DNA of 35,198 nt from Oscillospiraceae bacterium (lineage in GTDB: Bacteria > Bacillota > Clostridia > Oscillospirales > Oscillospiraceae), in the NCBI GenBank assembly GCA_015068125.1, contig SVLD01000017.1, positions 1 through 35,198 on the forward strand, read 5' to 3'. The notes beneath the pieces are model-generated. The model made no database searches. It saw nothing but the letters and a program-made list of their open reading frames with translations, and was not told the origin of the DNA. Each line of letters begins with the position of its first letter. Position 1 is the first letter of the stretch. Shown here piece after piece: positions 14,682-24,239 of the stretch. Both the position numbers and the translations under genes were made by a program.

Positions 14682-16650
14682 ACAGTCCGTTGCCACGAAG
14701 CTCGATGATCTGATCCCGAAGGACTGCGGCGTACTCGTATTCCATCATTTTGGCCGCCTCCTTCATCTGCTTTTCCAGGCGGGCGATCTCTTTTTCCTTC
14801 TCCGCCTTGGTCATCTTGATGCCGTCTCTTCCCTTCCGTTCGGCTGTTGGAGAGGATATCTCAATCAGATCCCGGACGGATTTGATAACCGTCTTGGGCA
14901 CGATGCCATTGGCTTCGTTATAGGCGTTCTGGATCTCCCGGCGGCGGGCAGTTTCGTCCATAGCAGAGCGCATGGCAGGGGTGATATTGTCGGCATACAT
15001 AATCACTCTGCCCTCGGCGTTTCTCGCCGCGCGGCCGATGGTCTGGATCAAACTGGTTTCGCTTCGCAGGAAGCCCTCCTTGTCCGCATCCAAAATTGCC
15101 ACCAGGCTGACTTCCGGCAGATCCAAGCCCTCCCGGAGGAGGTTGATGCCGATGAGAACATCGAATTTCGCCATTCGCAGATCCCGGATGATCTCCATAC
15201 GCTCCATGGCGCCGATATCCGCGTGCATATAGCGAACCTTGATGCCGGCTTTCTGGAGGTAGACCGTCAGATCTTCTGCCATTTTCTTGGTCAGGGTGGT
15301 GACCAGTACCCGTTCATTTTTTACGCTCCGGGCGTTGATCTCACCGATGAGGTCATCGATCTGGCCTTCAATGGGTCGCACCTCCACCAGGGGGTCAAGC
15401 AAACCCGTGGGACGGATCACCTGCTCCACGATCTGGCCGGATCGGGTACGCTCGTAGTCTGCGGGAGTGGCGGAAACATAGATGACCTGGTTGATCTTAC
15501 TGTCGAATTCCATAAAATTCAGGGGGCGGTTATCGTAGGCCGAAGGCAGGCGGAAGCCGTAGTTTACCAGGGCATCCTTACGGCTCCGGTCACCGGCAAA
15601 CATAGCCCGGGTCTGGGGTAAGGTAACATGGCTTTCGTCAATGAACATGAGGAAATCCTCGGGGAAATAGTCCAGCAGTGTCGTCGGCGGTGTGCCGGGC
15701 TGCCGACCTTGGATCACCCGGGAGTAGTTTTCGATGCCGTTGCAGAAGCCGATCTCCGTCAGCATTTCCAGGTCATAGGCTGTTCGCTGGGCGATTCGCT
15801 GGGCTTCCAGCAGCTTGTCCCTGGCCCGGAACCAGGCCACCTGCTCATCACATTCCCTCTGGATCTCCAGCATAGCTCGCTGGAGCTTTTCCCGGGAGGC
15901 CACATAGTGGCTGGCAGGATAGATGGCCACATGATCCACATACCGCTCTGCCATACCGGTGACAGCGTTGATCTCGCTGATACGGTCGATCTCATCGCCA
16001 AAGAATTCCACCCGGATGGCTCTGCCCGACCAATAGGCCGGGTAAATTTCCAGGGTATCCCCCCGAAGGCGGAATTTATTTCGGGAGAAATCCAGGTCAT
16101 TTCGCTCGTAACGGATCTCTGTCAGCTTCCGGAGCACCGCGTCCAGGGGATATTCATTACCCACCCGAAGGGAAATGACCATGCTCTTATAATCGATGGG
16201 GTCACCCAGGCCGTACAGGCAGCTTACCGAGGACACCACGATCACATCCCGCCGCTCAAACAGCGCCGCCGTGGCGCTGTGCCGCAGGCGGTCGATCTCC
16301 TCATTCACTGCGGAATCCTTTTCGATGTAGGTATCCGTATGGGCAATATAGGCTTCGGGCTGGTAGTAATCGTAATAGGATATGAAGTATTCCACCGCGT
16401 TATCGGGGAAAAATTCACGAAATTCGCTGCAAAGCTGGGCTGCCAGGGTTTTATTGTGGGCCAGCACCAGGGTGGGACGGTTCAGCTTTTCAATGACCGA
16501 GGCCATGGTAAAGGTTTTGCCCGAGCCGGTGACGCCCAGCAGGGTCTGCTCCCGCATTCCCCAATTGACGCCATTAACCAGGTCGCCAATAGCCTGGGGC
16601 TGGTCGCCTGAGGGCTTGAAATCCGATTTTAATACAAACTGATCCGGCAT
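14680..16650 (-). CDS. uvrB: Excinuclease ABC subunit UvrB
   Basis: 656 residues, the usual length. UvrB takes the damaged strand from UvrA, verifies the lesion and recruits UvrC. Seen: [11 protein letters not shown] near the start, Walker A GVTGSGKT, the beta-hairpin segment [11 protein letters not shown] that probes DNA, helicase motifs including DESHVTLPQ and QTIGRAARN, and the C-terminal UVR motif ([20 protein letters not shown]). I start at ATG 16650, with GGGGAA upstream and [17 protein letters not shown] aligning with family N-termini. A TTG start 21 bases upstream would include the ribosome site. It stands alone with its own promoter and not beside uvrA, which is at 21148-23973. Confidence 0.97.
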   Translation of the reverse strand: MPDQFVLKSDFKPSGDQPQAIGDLVNGVNWGMREQTLLGVTGSGKTFTMASVIEKLNRPTLVLAHNKTLAAQLCSEFREFFPDNAVEYFISYYDYYQPEAYIAHTDTYIEKDSAVNEEIDRLRHSATAALFERRDVIVVSSVSCLYGLGDPIDYKSMVISLRVGNEYPLDAVLRKLTEIRYERNDLDFSRNKFRLRGDTLEIYPAYWSGRAIRVEFFGDEIDRISEINAVTGMAERYVDHVAIYPASHYVASREKLQRAMLEIQRECDEQVAWFRARDKLLEAQRIAQRTAYDLEMLTEIGFCNGIENYSRVIQGRQPGTPPTTLLDYFPEDFLMFIDESHVTLPQTRAMFAGDRSRKDALVNYGFRLPSAYDNRPLNFMEFDSKINQVIYVSATPADYERTRSGQIVEQVIRPTGLLDPLVEVRPIEGQIDDLIGEINARSVKNERVLVTTLTKKMAEDLTVYLQKAGIKVRYMHADIGAMERMEIIRDLRMAKFDVLIGINLLREGLDLPEVSLVAILDADKEGFLRSETSLIQTIGRAARNAEGRVIMYADNITPAMRSAMDETARRREIQNAYNEANGIVPKTVIKSVRDLIEISSPTAERKGRDGIKMTKAEKEKEIARLEKQMKEAAKMMEYEYAAVLRDQIIELRGNGL

Positions 16651-16682
16651 AGCGCCATTCCCCTTTCGCAAAGATTTTTCTT

Positions 16683-16711
16683 ATTATACCACAGCGGTTC
16701 GGATAAGTAAA
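16683..16711 (-). promoter_or_regulatory. Promoter of uvrB
   Basis: Minus-strand TTTACT (16706-16711), a 17-bp spacer and TATAAT (16683-16688). The spacer holds GAACCGCTGTGG, only a partial match to a LexA box. Confidence 0.6.
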
Positions 16712-16745
16712 CAAAAGAGCAGATACTTTTTCGTATCCGCTCTTT
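16711..16745 (-). terminator. Terminator of the MAG1210-like/lemA operon
   Basis: AAAGAGC-G-GATAC pairs with GTATC-T-GCTCTTT (16714-16745) with a small mismatch and an A-rich loop, followed by TTGTTTA on the minus strand. It lies directly against the uvrB -35 box. Confidence 0.8.
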
Positions 16746-16756
16746 GGCTTATGGAT

Positions 16757-17425
16757 TTAGAAGAACACGCTCTTTGCCTTTTCCTTAACTTCCTTGGAAG
16801 CAATGAAAGGAATCCGGGTGGTATAGCCGTTCTTGGCGGCGACAATTTTCTTGGTGGGCCAGGCGAAAATATCCCGGTTCCAGGTATCGATGGTGTCGTT
16901 GTACAGCTCTCTGGCCGCGGTGATCTCACGCTGCAGGTACATATTCTGCTGCATGGCATCGGCGATCTCCCGGTGGGCTTTCAGGTCGGGATAGTTCTCT
17001 ACCGCCACATTGATATCTCTGGAGATGGTCTCGATCTGCCCGCCGATCTCGTTACGGGCGGCATCCGCATCACCGGTGTTGCCGGAGCGGAACTTTGCGA
17101 TATTCTCGAAGGTGCTCTTATCCAGGTCGATGGCCTTATCCAGCAGCCTAGCACAGTTCTGCAGAACCATGACTCTCTGCTCCAGGTAATTGTCGATCTG
17201 GGAGGCATTTCTCTGGATCTTCTGCTGAAGCTGGTCGAAGTGCTTCTGGGCATTGATCTTCATAAACAGGAAGATAACGCCGGGGATAATGCCGCAGACC
17301 CACAGCATGATCTCAAAGAACTTGGAGCCGCCGCCCACTTCCGCCGGGAGCTTCTTGGCGATCACATTGGTTTCCAGGCCTTCCTCTCTGACCTCGGGAT
17401 TCAGTTCGTCTAATTGATTTGCCAT
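16757..17425 (-). CDS. lemA: LemA family protein
   Basis: 222 residues. One membrane helix near the N-terminus (about 36-55, FFEIMLWVCGIIPGVIFLFM), then the long helical LemA domain. The family signature is visible as NASQIDNYLEQRVMVLQNCARLL, a segment with VAVENYPDLKAHREIADAM, and EITAARELYNDTIDTWNRDIFAWP, followed by a short tail. LemA proteins are widespread membrane proteins with a helical extracytoplasmic domain. Their role is not settled. AGGAG precedes the ATG. It lies 15 bp behind the MAG1210-like gene and shares its promoter and the terminator at 16711-16745. Confidence 0.93.
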   Translation of the reverse strand: MANQLDELNPEVREEGLETNVIAKKLPAEVGGGSKFFEIMLWVCGIIPGVIFLFMKINAQKHFDQLQQKIQRNASQIDNYLEQRVMVLQNCARLLDKAIDLDKSTFENIAKFRSGNTGDADAARNEIGGQIETISRDINVAVENYPDLKAHREIADAMQQNMYLQREITAARELYNDTIDTWNRDIFAWPTKKIVAAKNGYTTRIPFIASKEVKEKAKSVFF

Positions 17426-17440
17426 TTCAAATTTCTCCTT

Positions 17441-19054
17441 TTATTTCAATTTGCTGATGCACAAGCCGTTGCGTCTTGCGATTATCGTTTGATTTTTCGC
17501 CTCTTCGGCGGTGGAAATGTAAAAATGATTCTGCGCCACCAGGGGCAGATAGTCATCCCAAGGTACAGGAACGCTGTGCAGACGGCCATCGCCACCCAGC
17601 ATCGGCACAAAATCTATCCGGGGCTCAATGTCGTAGGAATAAGCCGTGATTTGGGTTTCGTCCATGTCATCCCGGGATCGGACAAAGGCGGATTTCAGGA
17701 TCGCCTGGGTTTTGGTTCTGGGGTGAACCACATACTGATAGTCCACCGCGTTTGCCAGGGCTTCACACTCCTTCAGGGAATACTTCTGGGAATAATCGGG
17801 AATCGGCTTCAAAGAATGCACCGGCCGCTCCTGGTACACCGGGATCGCCCACAGGGGCGCAAAGTCGAAGTAGACTGCTTTGAAAAAACCCGTATTGTTG
17901 CCAATGAAGTTTTCCCGGATGATATCGTAGGAATAAGAAGTGTATTTATCCCGCGAAAGGGTCACAGGCCTTCCCTGGCTGTGCTGGGTAATGATCCGGT
18001 TGGTGCGCTTCTGCTTGATGAAATTGAAATCGTCACCATAGCCCACTTGGGAGCGGATCAGGGACACCATATTGGTCTGGGCCAGGGGTGTAAACAAGGT
18101 TCGGAACTGGACTTCGTTGTTGCGATCCAGGGCATCGAAAAGGACTTCAAAATCCGAATTGGACATGCTCATGAAGTCGCCATTTTCCCGGACAGCCTGA
18201 TCCGTCTTCTTTTTCAGCTTCTTTTCGCCTTTTTTCACGTAGCGTTCGATTTCTTTATCGCTTTTATTTTCCAGGTGGGTGGCATCTCTGGTAAAGGTCA
18301 GATCCGGGCCACCCTGAGTGCAGTAACTCAGCACCACCTGAGTGTGATAATAGGGCTTCGGCTTGACCACAGTGGCGTGGAGGGTCTGAGAGCGGGTTCT
18401 GGTTTGGAGTTTACCGTTGCTGTCCCGATAAGTTTCTGTCCAGTATATGGTCTTGTAGCCATGGTAGGTTTCCACGCCCATGGAATGGATCATCTTGTTT
18501 TCAAACAGGAAGGGATTCTCGTTATAATGCCCGGCCAGCACCTCTAAGGTGGATTGCTCGTCATCATCGTAGCCGCTGAAATCGTAGTTTTGCTTCATAT
18601 CTTCTTCCTGCTTCACGGAAAAGCAGTTGTCAAAAGACAGCAGTGGGATGGTTTTTTCAATAATATTTAAGGCATCCCGGTCTGTAAACAGGCTGTTCAG
18701 CGGCAACATCTGGCGTCTTGCTTCCGCCAGCAGTTCCTCCGCTTTTTTGTCCGCTTCCTGAATCTCTGATCTCAGCGCCTTGATCTTCGGCGTGGTTTTC
18801 AGAATGACCAGGGGAATCAAAATAATCGTAATGCACATCAGCACTCGCAGAAAGCGGAGCAGGTTCAGCTTCTTTCTCAGCTTTTTCAGATTCTCTTTGT
18901 AAGTATGGTATTGCTTGACGGTTTCCCGGTTCTGCTCCACATCGACACCGGACTGGGTTACCAGTTTTTCAAAAAAACCGGTGGTGTTTGCCCGGTGCTG
19001 CTCTCTGAGCTTACCTTCGTATTCCTCCAAGGGATCATAAATAACCGATTGCAT
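17441..19054 (-). CDS. MAG1210-like membrane protein, partner gene of lemA
   Basis: 537 residues. N-terminal charged segment with predicted coiled coil (about 35-65), one hydrophobic segment (about 67-88, FLRVLMCITIILIPLVIL), a second helical stretch (89-112), then a large soluble domain to the end. No enzyme motif is visible. Length, layout and position next to lemA resemble the family annotated MAG1210. That assignment is from memory of the pairing and is moderate. The 15-bp gap to lemA and the single promoter imply a common job, perhaps a membrane complex. Many Tyr-rich strand-like stretches occur in the C-terminal half. Function unknown. Confidence 0.65.
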   Translation of the reverse strand: MQSVIYDPLEEYEGKLREQHRANTTGFFEKLVTQSGVDVEQNRETVKQYHTYKENLKKLRKKLNLLRFLRVLMCITIILIPLVILKTTPKIKALRSEIQEADKKAEELLAEARRQMLPLNSLFTDRDALNIIEKTIPLLSFDNCFSVKQEEDMKQNYDFSGYDDDEQSTLEVLAGHYNENPFLFENKMIHSMGVETYHGYKTIYWTETYRDSNGKLQTRTRSQTLHATVVKPKPYYHTQVVLSYCTQGGPDLTFTRDATHLENKSDKEIERYVKKGEKKLKKKTDQAVRENGDFMSMSNSDFEVLFDALDRNNEVQFRTLFTPLAQTNMVSLIRSQVGYGDDFNFIKQKRTNRIITQHSQGRPVTLSRDKYTSYSYDIIRENFIGNNTGFFKAVYFDFAPLWAIPVYQERPVHSLKPIPDYSQKYSLKECEALANAVDYQYVVHPRTKTQAILKSAFVRSRDDMDETQITAYSYDIEPRIDFVPMLGGDGRLHSVPVPWDDYLPLVAQNHFYISTAEEAKNQTIIARRNGLCISKLK

Positions 19055-19074
19055 AGCCTCCCCCCTTTTTCGAC

Positions 19075-19103
19075 ATTATACTCCTTTTTTCGAGTCTTGT
19101 AAA
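19075..19103 (-). promoter_or_regulatory. Promoter of the MAG1210-like/lemA operon
   Basis: Minus-strand TTTACA (19098-19103), a 17-bp spacer and TATAAT (19075-19080), 20 bp before the start codon. Confidence 0.75.
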
Positions 19104-19149
19104 GTACCGCCACCCTTCCCAATTCTGGCAGTAAGGTCTATGCAATACA

Positions 19150-19193
19150 GTATGAAAAAGCCTCGGTTCCCATTACCTGGAACCGAGGCTTTT
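19150..19193 (-). terminator. Terminator of radC
   Basis: A perfect 15-bp stem, AAAAGCCTCGGTTCC (19156-19170) with its complement (19179-19193), an 8-nt loop, then T-rich sequence on the minus strand. It starts 12 bp after the radC stop codon. Confidence 0.92.
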
Positions 19194-19205
19194 CACATAT
19201 GTCGT

Positions 19206-19892
19206 TCAGTGTGTCCGGTAATCGTAATATCCCGAGTCCACTAGAGAAACAAAATCGTCATCTGCCACTACGATATGATCCAGCAGTGTGACATCCACTG
19301 CGGCCAAGGTCGATGCCAGGCGATGAGTGGTAAAAATATCCTCATCCGAAGGAATCGCCAGACCGCCCGGGTGATTGTGCGCCAGCACCACATTCTGCGC
19401 GCTCTCTGTCAGGGCGATCTTCACAATTCTGCTAATGGGCACTGAAGCATAGCTGGGACCACCCTCGCTGATTTCCAGGCAGGAAATGACTTTCAACTTT
19501 CCATCCAGGCACAGCAGATATACCTTTTCGTTTTGCTCGCCTTTGAAGTATTTCACCAGGTAGTCCCCGTACGCCTTCGCATTGTTGAGAATTTTCAGGT
19601 TCTTCTCGGGGCTTGTTTGGTAATAACCGCTCACCGCTTTGACCAGGGACAGGAATACGGCAGCATGCTCTCCCATGCCGTCAATCTTCTTCAGTTCAGA
19701 GATTGGGGCTTCCAAAACCCCAGCAAAGGATTGGAATCGCCGGATCAGCGCGCCGGCAATTTCATTGGTATCCTTTCTGGGAATGCAGTAAAACAGAAGC
19801 AGCTCCAAAACCTGGTGGGGCTCGAAATGCTCCAACCCCTCATTTTGGAACCGTTTCCGCAACCGTTCTCTGTGACCTTCGTGAACAGACAT
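19206..19892 (-). CDS. radC: RadC-like JAB-domain protein
   Basis: 228 residues. N-terminal helix-hairpin-helix part (about 5-80) with VLELLLFYCIPRKDTNEIA and KKIDGMG, then the JAB/MPN domain. The metal site AHNHPGG with PSDED gives the HxH-x10-D pattern (His172, His174, Asp185). The name comes from an old repair assignment. The biochemical role is not established, and the fold suggests a metal-dependent hydrolase. I start at ATG 19892 with GAGGTG upstream. The GTG nine bases earlier overlaps that site. It is divergent from the histidine kinase gene. Confidence 0.92.
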   Translation of the reverse strand: MSVHEGHRERLRKRFQNEGLEHFEPHQVLELLLFYCIPRKDTNEIAGALIRRFQSFAGVLEAPISELKKIDGMGEHAAVFLSLVKAVSGYYQTSPEKNLKILNNAKAYGDYLVKYFKGEQNEKVYLLCLDGKLKVISCLEISEGGPSYASVPISRIVKIALTESAQNVVLAHNHPGGLAIPSDEDIFTTHRLASTLAAVDVTLLDHIVVADDDFVSLVDSGYYDYRTH

Positions 19893-19919
19893 AATTTTCA
19901 CCTCATTTGTGGATTTTCC

Positions 19920-19948
19920 TTGCTATTCTCGCAATTTTTCAGTACAAT
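19920..19948 (+). promoter_or_regulatory. Promoter of the histidine-kinase-like gene
   Basis: TTGCTA (19920-19925), a 17-bp spacer and TACAAT (19943-19948). Confidence 0.55.
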
Positions 19949-20028
19949 AAGAGAAACAGAATTTGTCGTAAACAGTCGACGAAAATTTTACAAAAATCTG
20001 CACATGATATGCCGTAAGGAGGAACATC

Positions 20029-21108
20029 ATGGAAGAATCAAAGAATACCGTTGGCATGCTGGACTTGCTCCCCCAGCCGGCCTTCTCCGTGAAAGACGGC
20101 ATGATTACCCAGATCAACGCCGCCGGAAAAAGCTGCCTGATTCCGGAAGGTCAGGCCATTTCCGAACTGCTGCACAGTGGCAAGACTGAGTATGCCGCAT
20201 TCCAGGACGGTTGTCTGTTTTTGACCCTGTGTATTGACGGTCAGATCCGCAATGCCACCGTCAGCCGGGTAGATCATGCGGATATTTTTGTTTTAGAGCA
20301 GGATAACACCCAAGCCGAATTGCAGGCCATCGCCCTGGCGGCTCAAGAACTGCGGCACCCTCTGGCCAATGTGATGACCATTGCCGACCGACTGTTCCCC
20401 ATCGCCGGAAAAGATGATGACGCCGCGCTGCAGGAGCAGGTTGCACGGATCAACCGGGGGCTGTTTCAGATGCTGAGAATCATCGGCAATATGTCTGATG
20501 CCTATCGATACAGTCAAGATACTGTGCCTCACCCGGAAATCCGGGATATCAGTGCCCTTGTGCGGGAGATCTTCGACAGTGCCGCCCCCATGATTCAGCA
20601 GACCGGCATTGAACTGGAGTACAGCGTGCCCGATGAATCCATCTTTTGTCTTGTAGACGCGGAAAAGCTGGAGCGCGCCATCAACAATTTGCTGTCCAAC
20701 GCCCTGAAATTCTCGAAAAAAGGCGGTCTGATCTATGCCCGGCTGGTCAAGAAAGCACAGATGCTCTATTTGACCGTGGAGGATACCGGTTCCGGTATTC
20801 CCTCGGAGGTTCAGGGAAATCTGTACTTCCGTTATCTCCGGCAGCCGGGTATCGAGGATGGCCGCTACGGCATCGGCTTGGGAATGGTTCTCATCCGCGC
20901 TGCTGCCACCGCCCATGGCGGTACGGTGCTGATGCAGCAGCTTCCCGAGGCCGGTACCCGGATCACCCTGACCATCCCCATCCGTCAAAATACAGGTGCC
21001 ACCGTCCGGTCGCCCCTTTACCGCATCGACTATGCCGGAGAGTTGGATCACAAGCTGATCGAACTTTCTGAATCTCTGCCTTTAGATCCGTTTTACAGTG
21101 AAAAGTAA
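20029..21108 (+). CDS. Cytoplasmic histidine-kinase-like protein with atypical H-box
   Basis: 359 residues, no signal peptide or membrane helix. Residues 1-90 look like a small PAS-type sensor (LLPQPAFSVKDGMITQINAAG). A dimerisation helix pair lies at about 96-160, and a HATPase domain at about 205-320 with N-box INNLLSNALKFS (219-230), G1 DTGSGIP (252-258), F-box YFRYLRQP and G2 GIGLGMVLI. The H-box reads AAQELRHPLANV. Aligned with the usual SHELRTPL, the phosphoacceptor His is Gln106 and a His (His110) stands four residues later in the Thr position. No response regulator is adjacent. It may phosphorylate from a shifted His, or be only an ATP-binding sensor. AAGGAGG precedes the ATG. Confidence 0.82.
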   Translation: MEESKNTVGMLDLLPQPAFSVKDGMITQINAAGKSCLIPEGQAISELLHSGKTEYAAFQDGCLFLTLCIDGQIRNATVSRVDHADIFVLEQDNTQAELQAIALAAQELRHPLANVMTIADRLFPIAGKDDDAALQEQVARINRGLFQMLRIIGNMSDAYRYSQDTVPHPEIRDISALVREIFDSAAPMIQQTGIELEYSVPDESIFCLVDAEKLERAINNLLSNALKFSKKGGLIYARLVKKAQMLYLTVEDTGSGIPSEVQGNLYFRYLRQPGIEDGRYGIGLGMVLIRAAATAHGGTVLMQQLPEAGTRITLTIPIRQNTGATVRSPLYRIDYAGELDHKLIELSESLPLDPFYSEK

Positions 21109-21120
21109 GAATTAAGTACG

Positions 21121-21149
21121 CCTGACCTGCGCCGCAGGTCAGGTTTTTT
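21121..21149 (+). terminator. Terminator of the histidine-kinase-like gene
   Basis: A perfect 10-bp stem, CCTGACCTGC/GCAGGTCAGG, with a GCC loop, followed by six T. It overlaps the last bases of convergent uvrA. Confidence 0.93.
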
Positions 21150-23973
21150 ATTCCAGATACCGCTTCAGGTAGGCACCGGTATAGCTGCCTTCCACAGCCG
21201 CCACCTGTTCCGGTGTGCCGGAGGCTACCACATAGCCACCGCCATCGCCACCCTCAGGGCCCAGGTCAATGATATAGTCCGCGGTTTTGATGACATCCAG
21301 ATTATGCTCGATGACCAGCACCGTATTGCCGGCATCGACCAGTGCCTGAAGCACATCGATAAGCTTGTGGACATCCGCTGAATGCAGACCGGTGGTGGGC
21401 TCATCCAGGACATAGATGGTTCTGCCGGTAGAAACTCTCGCCAGCTCTGTGGCCAGCTTGACGCGCTGGGCTTCGCCGCCGGAGAGGGTCGTACTGGACT
21501 GTCCCAGCTTTACATAGCCCAGGCCCACTTCCACCAGGGTTTGGGCCTTTCTGTGGATCTTGGGCAGATTTTCAAAGAAGCCCATCGCTTCTTCCGCTGT
21601 CATATCCAGCACCTGGGCAATATTTTTGCCCTTATACTGGACTTCCAGGGTTTCCCGGTTATATCTCGCGCCCTTACATACCTCACAGGGCACATAGACA
21701 TCCGCCAGGAAGTGCATCTCAATCTTCACCAGGCCGTCACCGCTGCAGGCTTCGCACCGGCCGCCCTTGACATTGAAGGAGAACCGACCGGGGCCATAAC
21801 CCCGGATCTTGGCATCGTTGGTGGATGCGAACAGATCCCGGATATCGTTAAACAGACCCGTATAGGTAGCCGGGTTGGATCGGGGGGTACGGCCGATGGG
21901 GCTCTGGTCGATATCAATGACCTTATCTAAGTGCTCGATGCCCTCCACGCACCGGCAGATGCCGGGACGGGTACGGGCATGGTTCAGCCGGCCAAGGAGG
22001 GTCTTGTTCAGCACCTCTCCCACCAGGCTGGATTTGCCCGAGCCGGAAACACCGGTGACACAAGTCAGAGTTCCCAGAGGGATGGAAACATCAATATTCT
22101 TCAAATTGTTCTCCGATGCGCCCCGAATATCCAGTTTTTTTCCGTTGCCGGCGCGCCGATGAGAGGGCACCGGAATTTTCTTAACACCGGAAAGATACTG
22201 ACCGGTAATGGAGCGCGGATTGGCGATGATATCCTCCAAGATTCCGGCCTCCACGATCTCACCGCCGTGACTGCCGGCACCGGGGCCCACATCCACGATG
22301 AAATCCGCCGCACGCATGGTATCCTCGTCATGCTCTACCACGATGAGGGTATTGCCGATATCCCGCAGGTGCTTCAGCGTTGCCAGGAGCTTGTCGTTAT
22401 CCCGCTGGTGCAGACCGATAGAGGGCTCGTCCAGAATATACAGCACGCCCATCAGCGACGAACCGATCTGGGTGGCCAGGCGAATTCGCTGACTTTCACC
22501 ACCGGAGAGCGTACCGGCAGATCGGGACAGCGTCAGGTAGGACAGACCCACATCCGACAAAAAGCGCAGACGGGATTTGATCTCCCGGACGATCTGCTCT
22601 GCCACCACAGCCATATTCCCCTCCAGCCGGAGGGTTTCCAGGAACGCCAATTCCTTTTCCACGCTCATTTCGCAGAAGTCCATAATGCCGATACCGCCCA
22701 CGGTCACTGCTCGGGCGATATCCGACAGCCGCTTGCCGTCACAGTGGGGGCAAGGTGCCATGGCCATGCACTCTTCCAGTTCTTTCCGGGCAGCATCCGA
22801 CTGGGTTTCCCGATACCGGCGGCTAATGTTGTTCATGATACCCTCAAAGGGTTGCTCCAGGACACCCATGCCGTTGCCCCGGTTGTAGGTCATGCGAAGC
22901 TTTTCGCCCTTTGTGCCGTAGAGCACCACATCTACCGCCTCTTTGGGCAGATCTTGGAAAGGCACATTCAGAGAAAAGCGGTATTTCTGCGCCAGGGCTT
23001 CAAAATACATACGGAACACCGAGTCCGTCCGGGCACTTTGCCAACCGTTGACCTGGATAGCACCGTCCAGGATGGATTTGGTCTTGTCCGGAATCACCAG
23101 GTCGGGATCCGCTACCAGCTGAAAGCCCAGACCGGTACAGTGGGGGCAGGCGCCGCTGGGGTTGTTGAAGGAGAACATTCTGGGCTCCAGCTCGGAAAGG
23201 CTGATGCCGCAGTCCTCACAGGCGTAATTCTGGGAGAAGCTCAGCTCCTCGTCGCTGCCCGGCAGGCTGATGATGACCAGGCCACCGGAATGGGCGCAGG
23301 CGGTTTCGATGGAATCCGTCAGTCGGCGGCGGAGGCCTTCTTTCAGAACCAGGCGATCCACCACCAGGGCAATATCGTGCTTTTTGTTTTTCTCGCAAGG
23401 GATCTGCTCTGTCAGGTCGTACAAAATACCATCCACCCGGACACGGGCAAAGCCCTGCTTCCGGGCATCCTCAAACACCTTCTGGTGTTCGCCCTTTTTA
23501 CCCCGAATCACAGGGGACAGAACCATAAACCTTGTACCCTCTCCCAGGGCTTCCACCCGATCCACGATCTGGTCGATGGTCTGCCGGGCGATCTCCTTGC
23601 CGCACTTAGGGCAGTGGGGCGTACCCACCCGGGCCCACAGAAGCCGGAGGTAGTCATAGATTTCCGTCACTGTTCCCACCGTGGAGCGGGGATTTTTGGA
23701 GGTAGTCTTTTGGTCAATAGAGATTGCAGGACTCAGGCCGTCGATGGAATCCACATCCGGCTTGTCCATCTGTCCCAAAAACTGCCGGGCATAGGAGCTC
23801 AGGCTCTCCACATATCTGCGCTGACCCTCTGCATAGATGGTGTCAAAAGCCAGGCTGGATTTTCCGGAGCCGGAAAGGCCGGTGAAAACAATGAGCTTAT
23901 CTCTGGGGATGGTCAAATCCACATTTTTCAGATTGTTTTCCCTGGCTCCCTGAATGATGATGGTATCGTTCAT
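21148..23973 (-). CDS. uvrA: Excinuclease ABC subunit UvrA
   Basis: 941 residues, full length. UvrA is the ATP-dependent damage sensor of nucleotide excision repair and loads UvrB. Both ABC modules are present: Walker [10 protein letters not shown] and GVSGSGKSS, signature [12 protein letters not shown] and [12 protein letters not shown], Walker [11 protein letters not shown] and [10 protein letters not shown]. Zinc-binding Cys pairs are seen at CPKCGKE and in CEACSGDG ... [11 protein letters not shown] start at ATG 23973 ([18 protein letters not shown]), with AGAGG upstream. The longer reading to 24051 would extend over the promoter. Single-gene unit with its own promoter. uvrB lies about 4.5 kb downstream, separated by other genes. 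Confidence 0.98.
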   Translation of the reverse strand: MNDTIIIQGARENNLKNVDLTIPRDKLIVFTGLSGSGKSSLAFDTIYAEGQRRYVESLSSYARQFLGQMDKPDVDSIDGLSPAISIDQKTTSKNPRSTVGTVTEIYDYLRLLWARVGTPHCPKCGKEIARQTIDQIVDRVEALGEGTRFMVLSPVIRGKKGEHQKVFEDARKQGFARVRVDGILYDLTEQIPCEKNKKHDIALVVDRLVLKEGLRRRLTDSIETACAHSGGLVIISLPGSDEELSFSQNYACEDCGISLSELEPRMFSFNNPSGACPHCTGLGFQLVADPDLVIPDKTKSILDGAIQVNGWQSARTDSVFRMYFEALAQKYRFSLNVPFQDLPKEAVDVVLYGTKGEKLRMTYNRGNGMGVLEQPFEGIMNNISRRYRETQSDAARKELEECMAMAPCPHCDGKRLSDIARAVTVGGIGIMDFCEMSVEKELAFLETLRLEGNMAVVAEQIVREIKSRLRFLSDVGLSYLTLSRSAGTLSGGESQRIRLATQIGSSLMGVLYILDEPSIGLHQRDNDKLLATLKHLRDIGNTLIVVEHDEDTMRAADFIVDVGPGAGSHGGEIVEAGILEDIIANPRSITGQYLSGVKKIPVPSHRRAGNGKKLDIRGASENNLKNIDVSIPLGTLTCVTGVSGSGKSSLVGEVLNKTLLGRLNHARTRPGICRCVEGIEHLDKVIDIDQSPIGRTPRSNPATYTGLFNDIRDLFASTNDAKIRGYGPGRFSFNVKGGRCEACSGDGLVKIEMHFLADVYVPCEVCKGARYNRETLEVQYKGKNIAQVLDMTAEEAMGFFENLPKIHRKAQTLVEVGLGYVKLGQSSTTLSGGEAQRVKLATELARVSTGRTIYVLDEPTTGLHSADVHKLIDVLQALVDAGNTVLVIEHNLDVIKTADYIIDLGPEGGDGGGYVVASGTPEQVAAVEGSYTGAYLKRYLE

Positions 23974-24006
23974 AGCGCACCTCTGTGTAAAGAATCGTTT
24001 CTTTGT

Positions 24007-24035
24007 ATTATACCACACTTTTTCGCCATATACAA
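24007..24035 (-). promoter_or_regulatory. Promoter of uvrA
   Basis: Minus-strand TTGTAT (24030-24035), a 17-bp spacer and TATAAT (24007-24012). No clear LexA box is visible near it. Confidence 0.75.
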
Positions 24036-24157
24036 GCACAAATTCAAACATAAATTCGCAATTCCTTTTGTTGCGCAGGAAGTCCTTTCACGGCAGTTTG
24101 AACGAAGGGATTGAAAATATTTCTCATTTTTTAGGCGTTATTTTCCTCATGTGGGTG

Positions 24158-24187
24158 TTGCTTTTTTGATATCGCAAATGGTATAAT
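24158..24187 (+). promoter_or_regulatory. Promoter of the prs-pth-mfd cluster
   Basis: TTGCTT (24158-24163), an 18-bp spacer and TATAAT (24182-24187), about 53 bp before the prs start. Confidence 0.65.
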
Positions 24188-24239
24188 ATGCCTGTATAGG
24201 TTCCCTGCCCCAGACAAAGAATAAAGTGAGGTATTTCAG

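Noticed and set aside
16683..16711. LexA (SOS) box in the uvrB promoter
   Set aside because: GAACCGCTGTGG matches only the first half of the Gram-positive GAAC-N4-GTTC box. No box is visible at uvrA either. Not enough to call.
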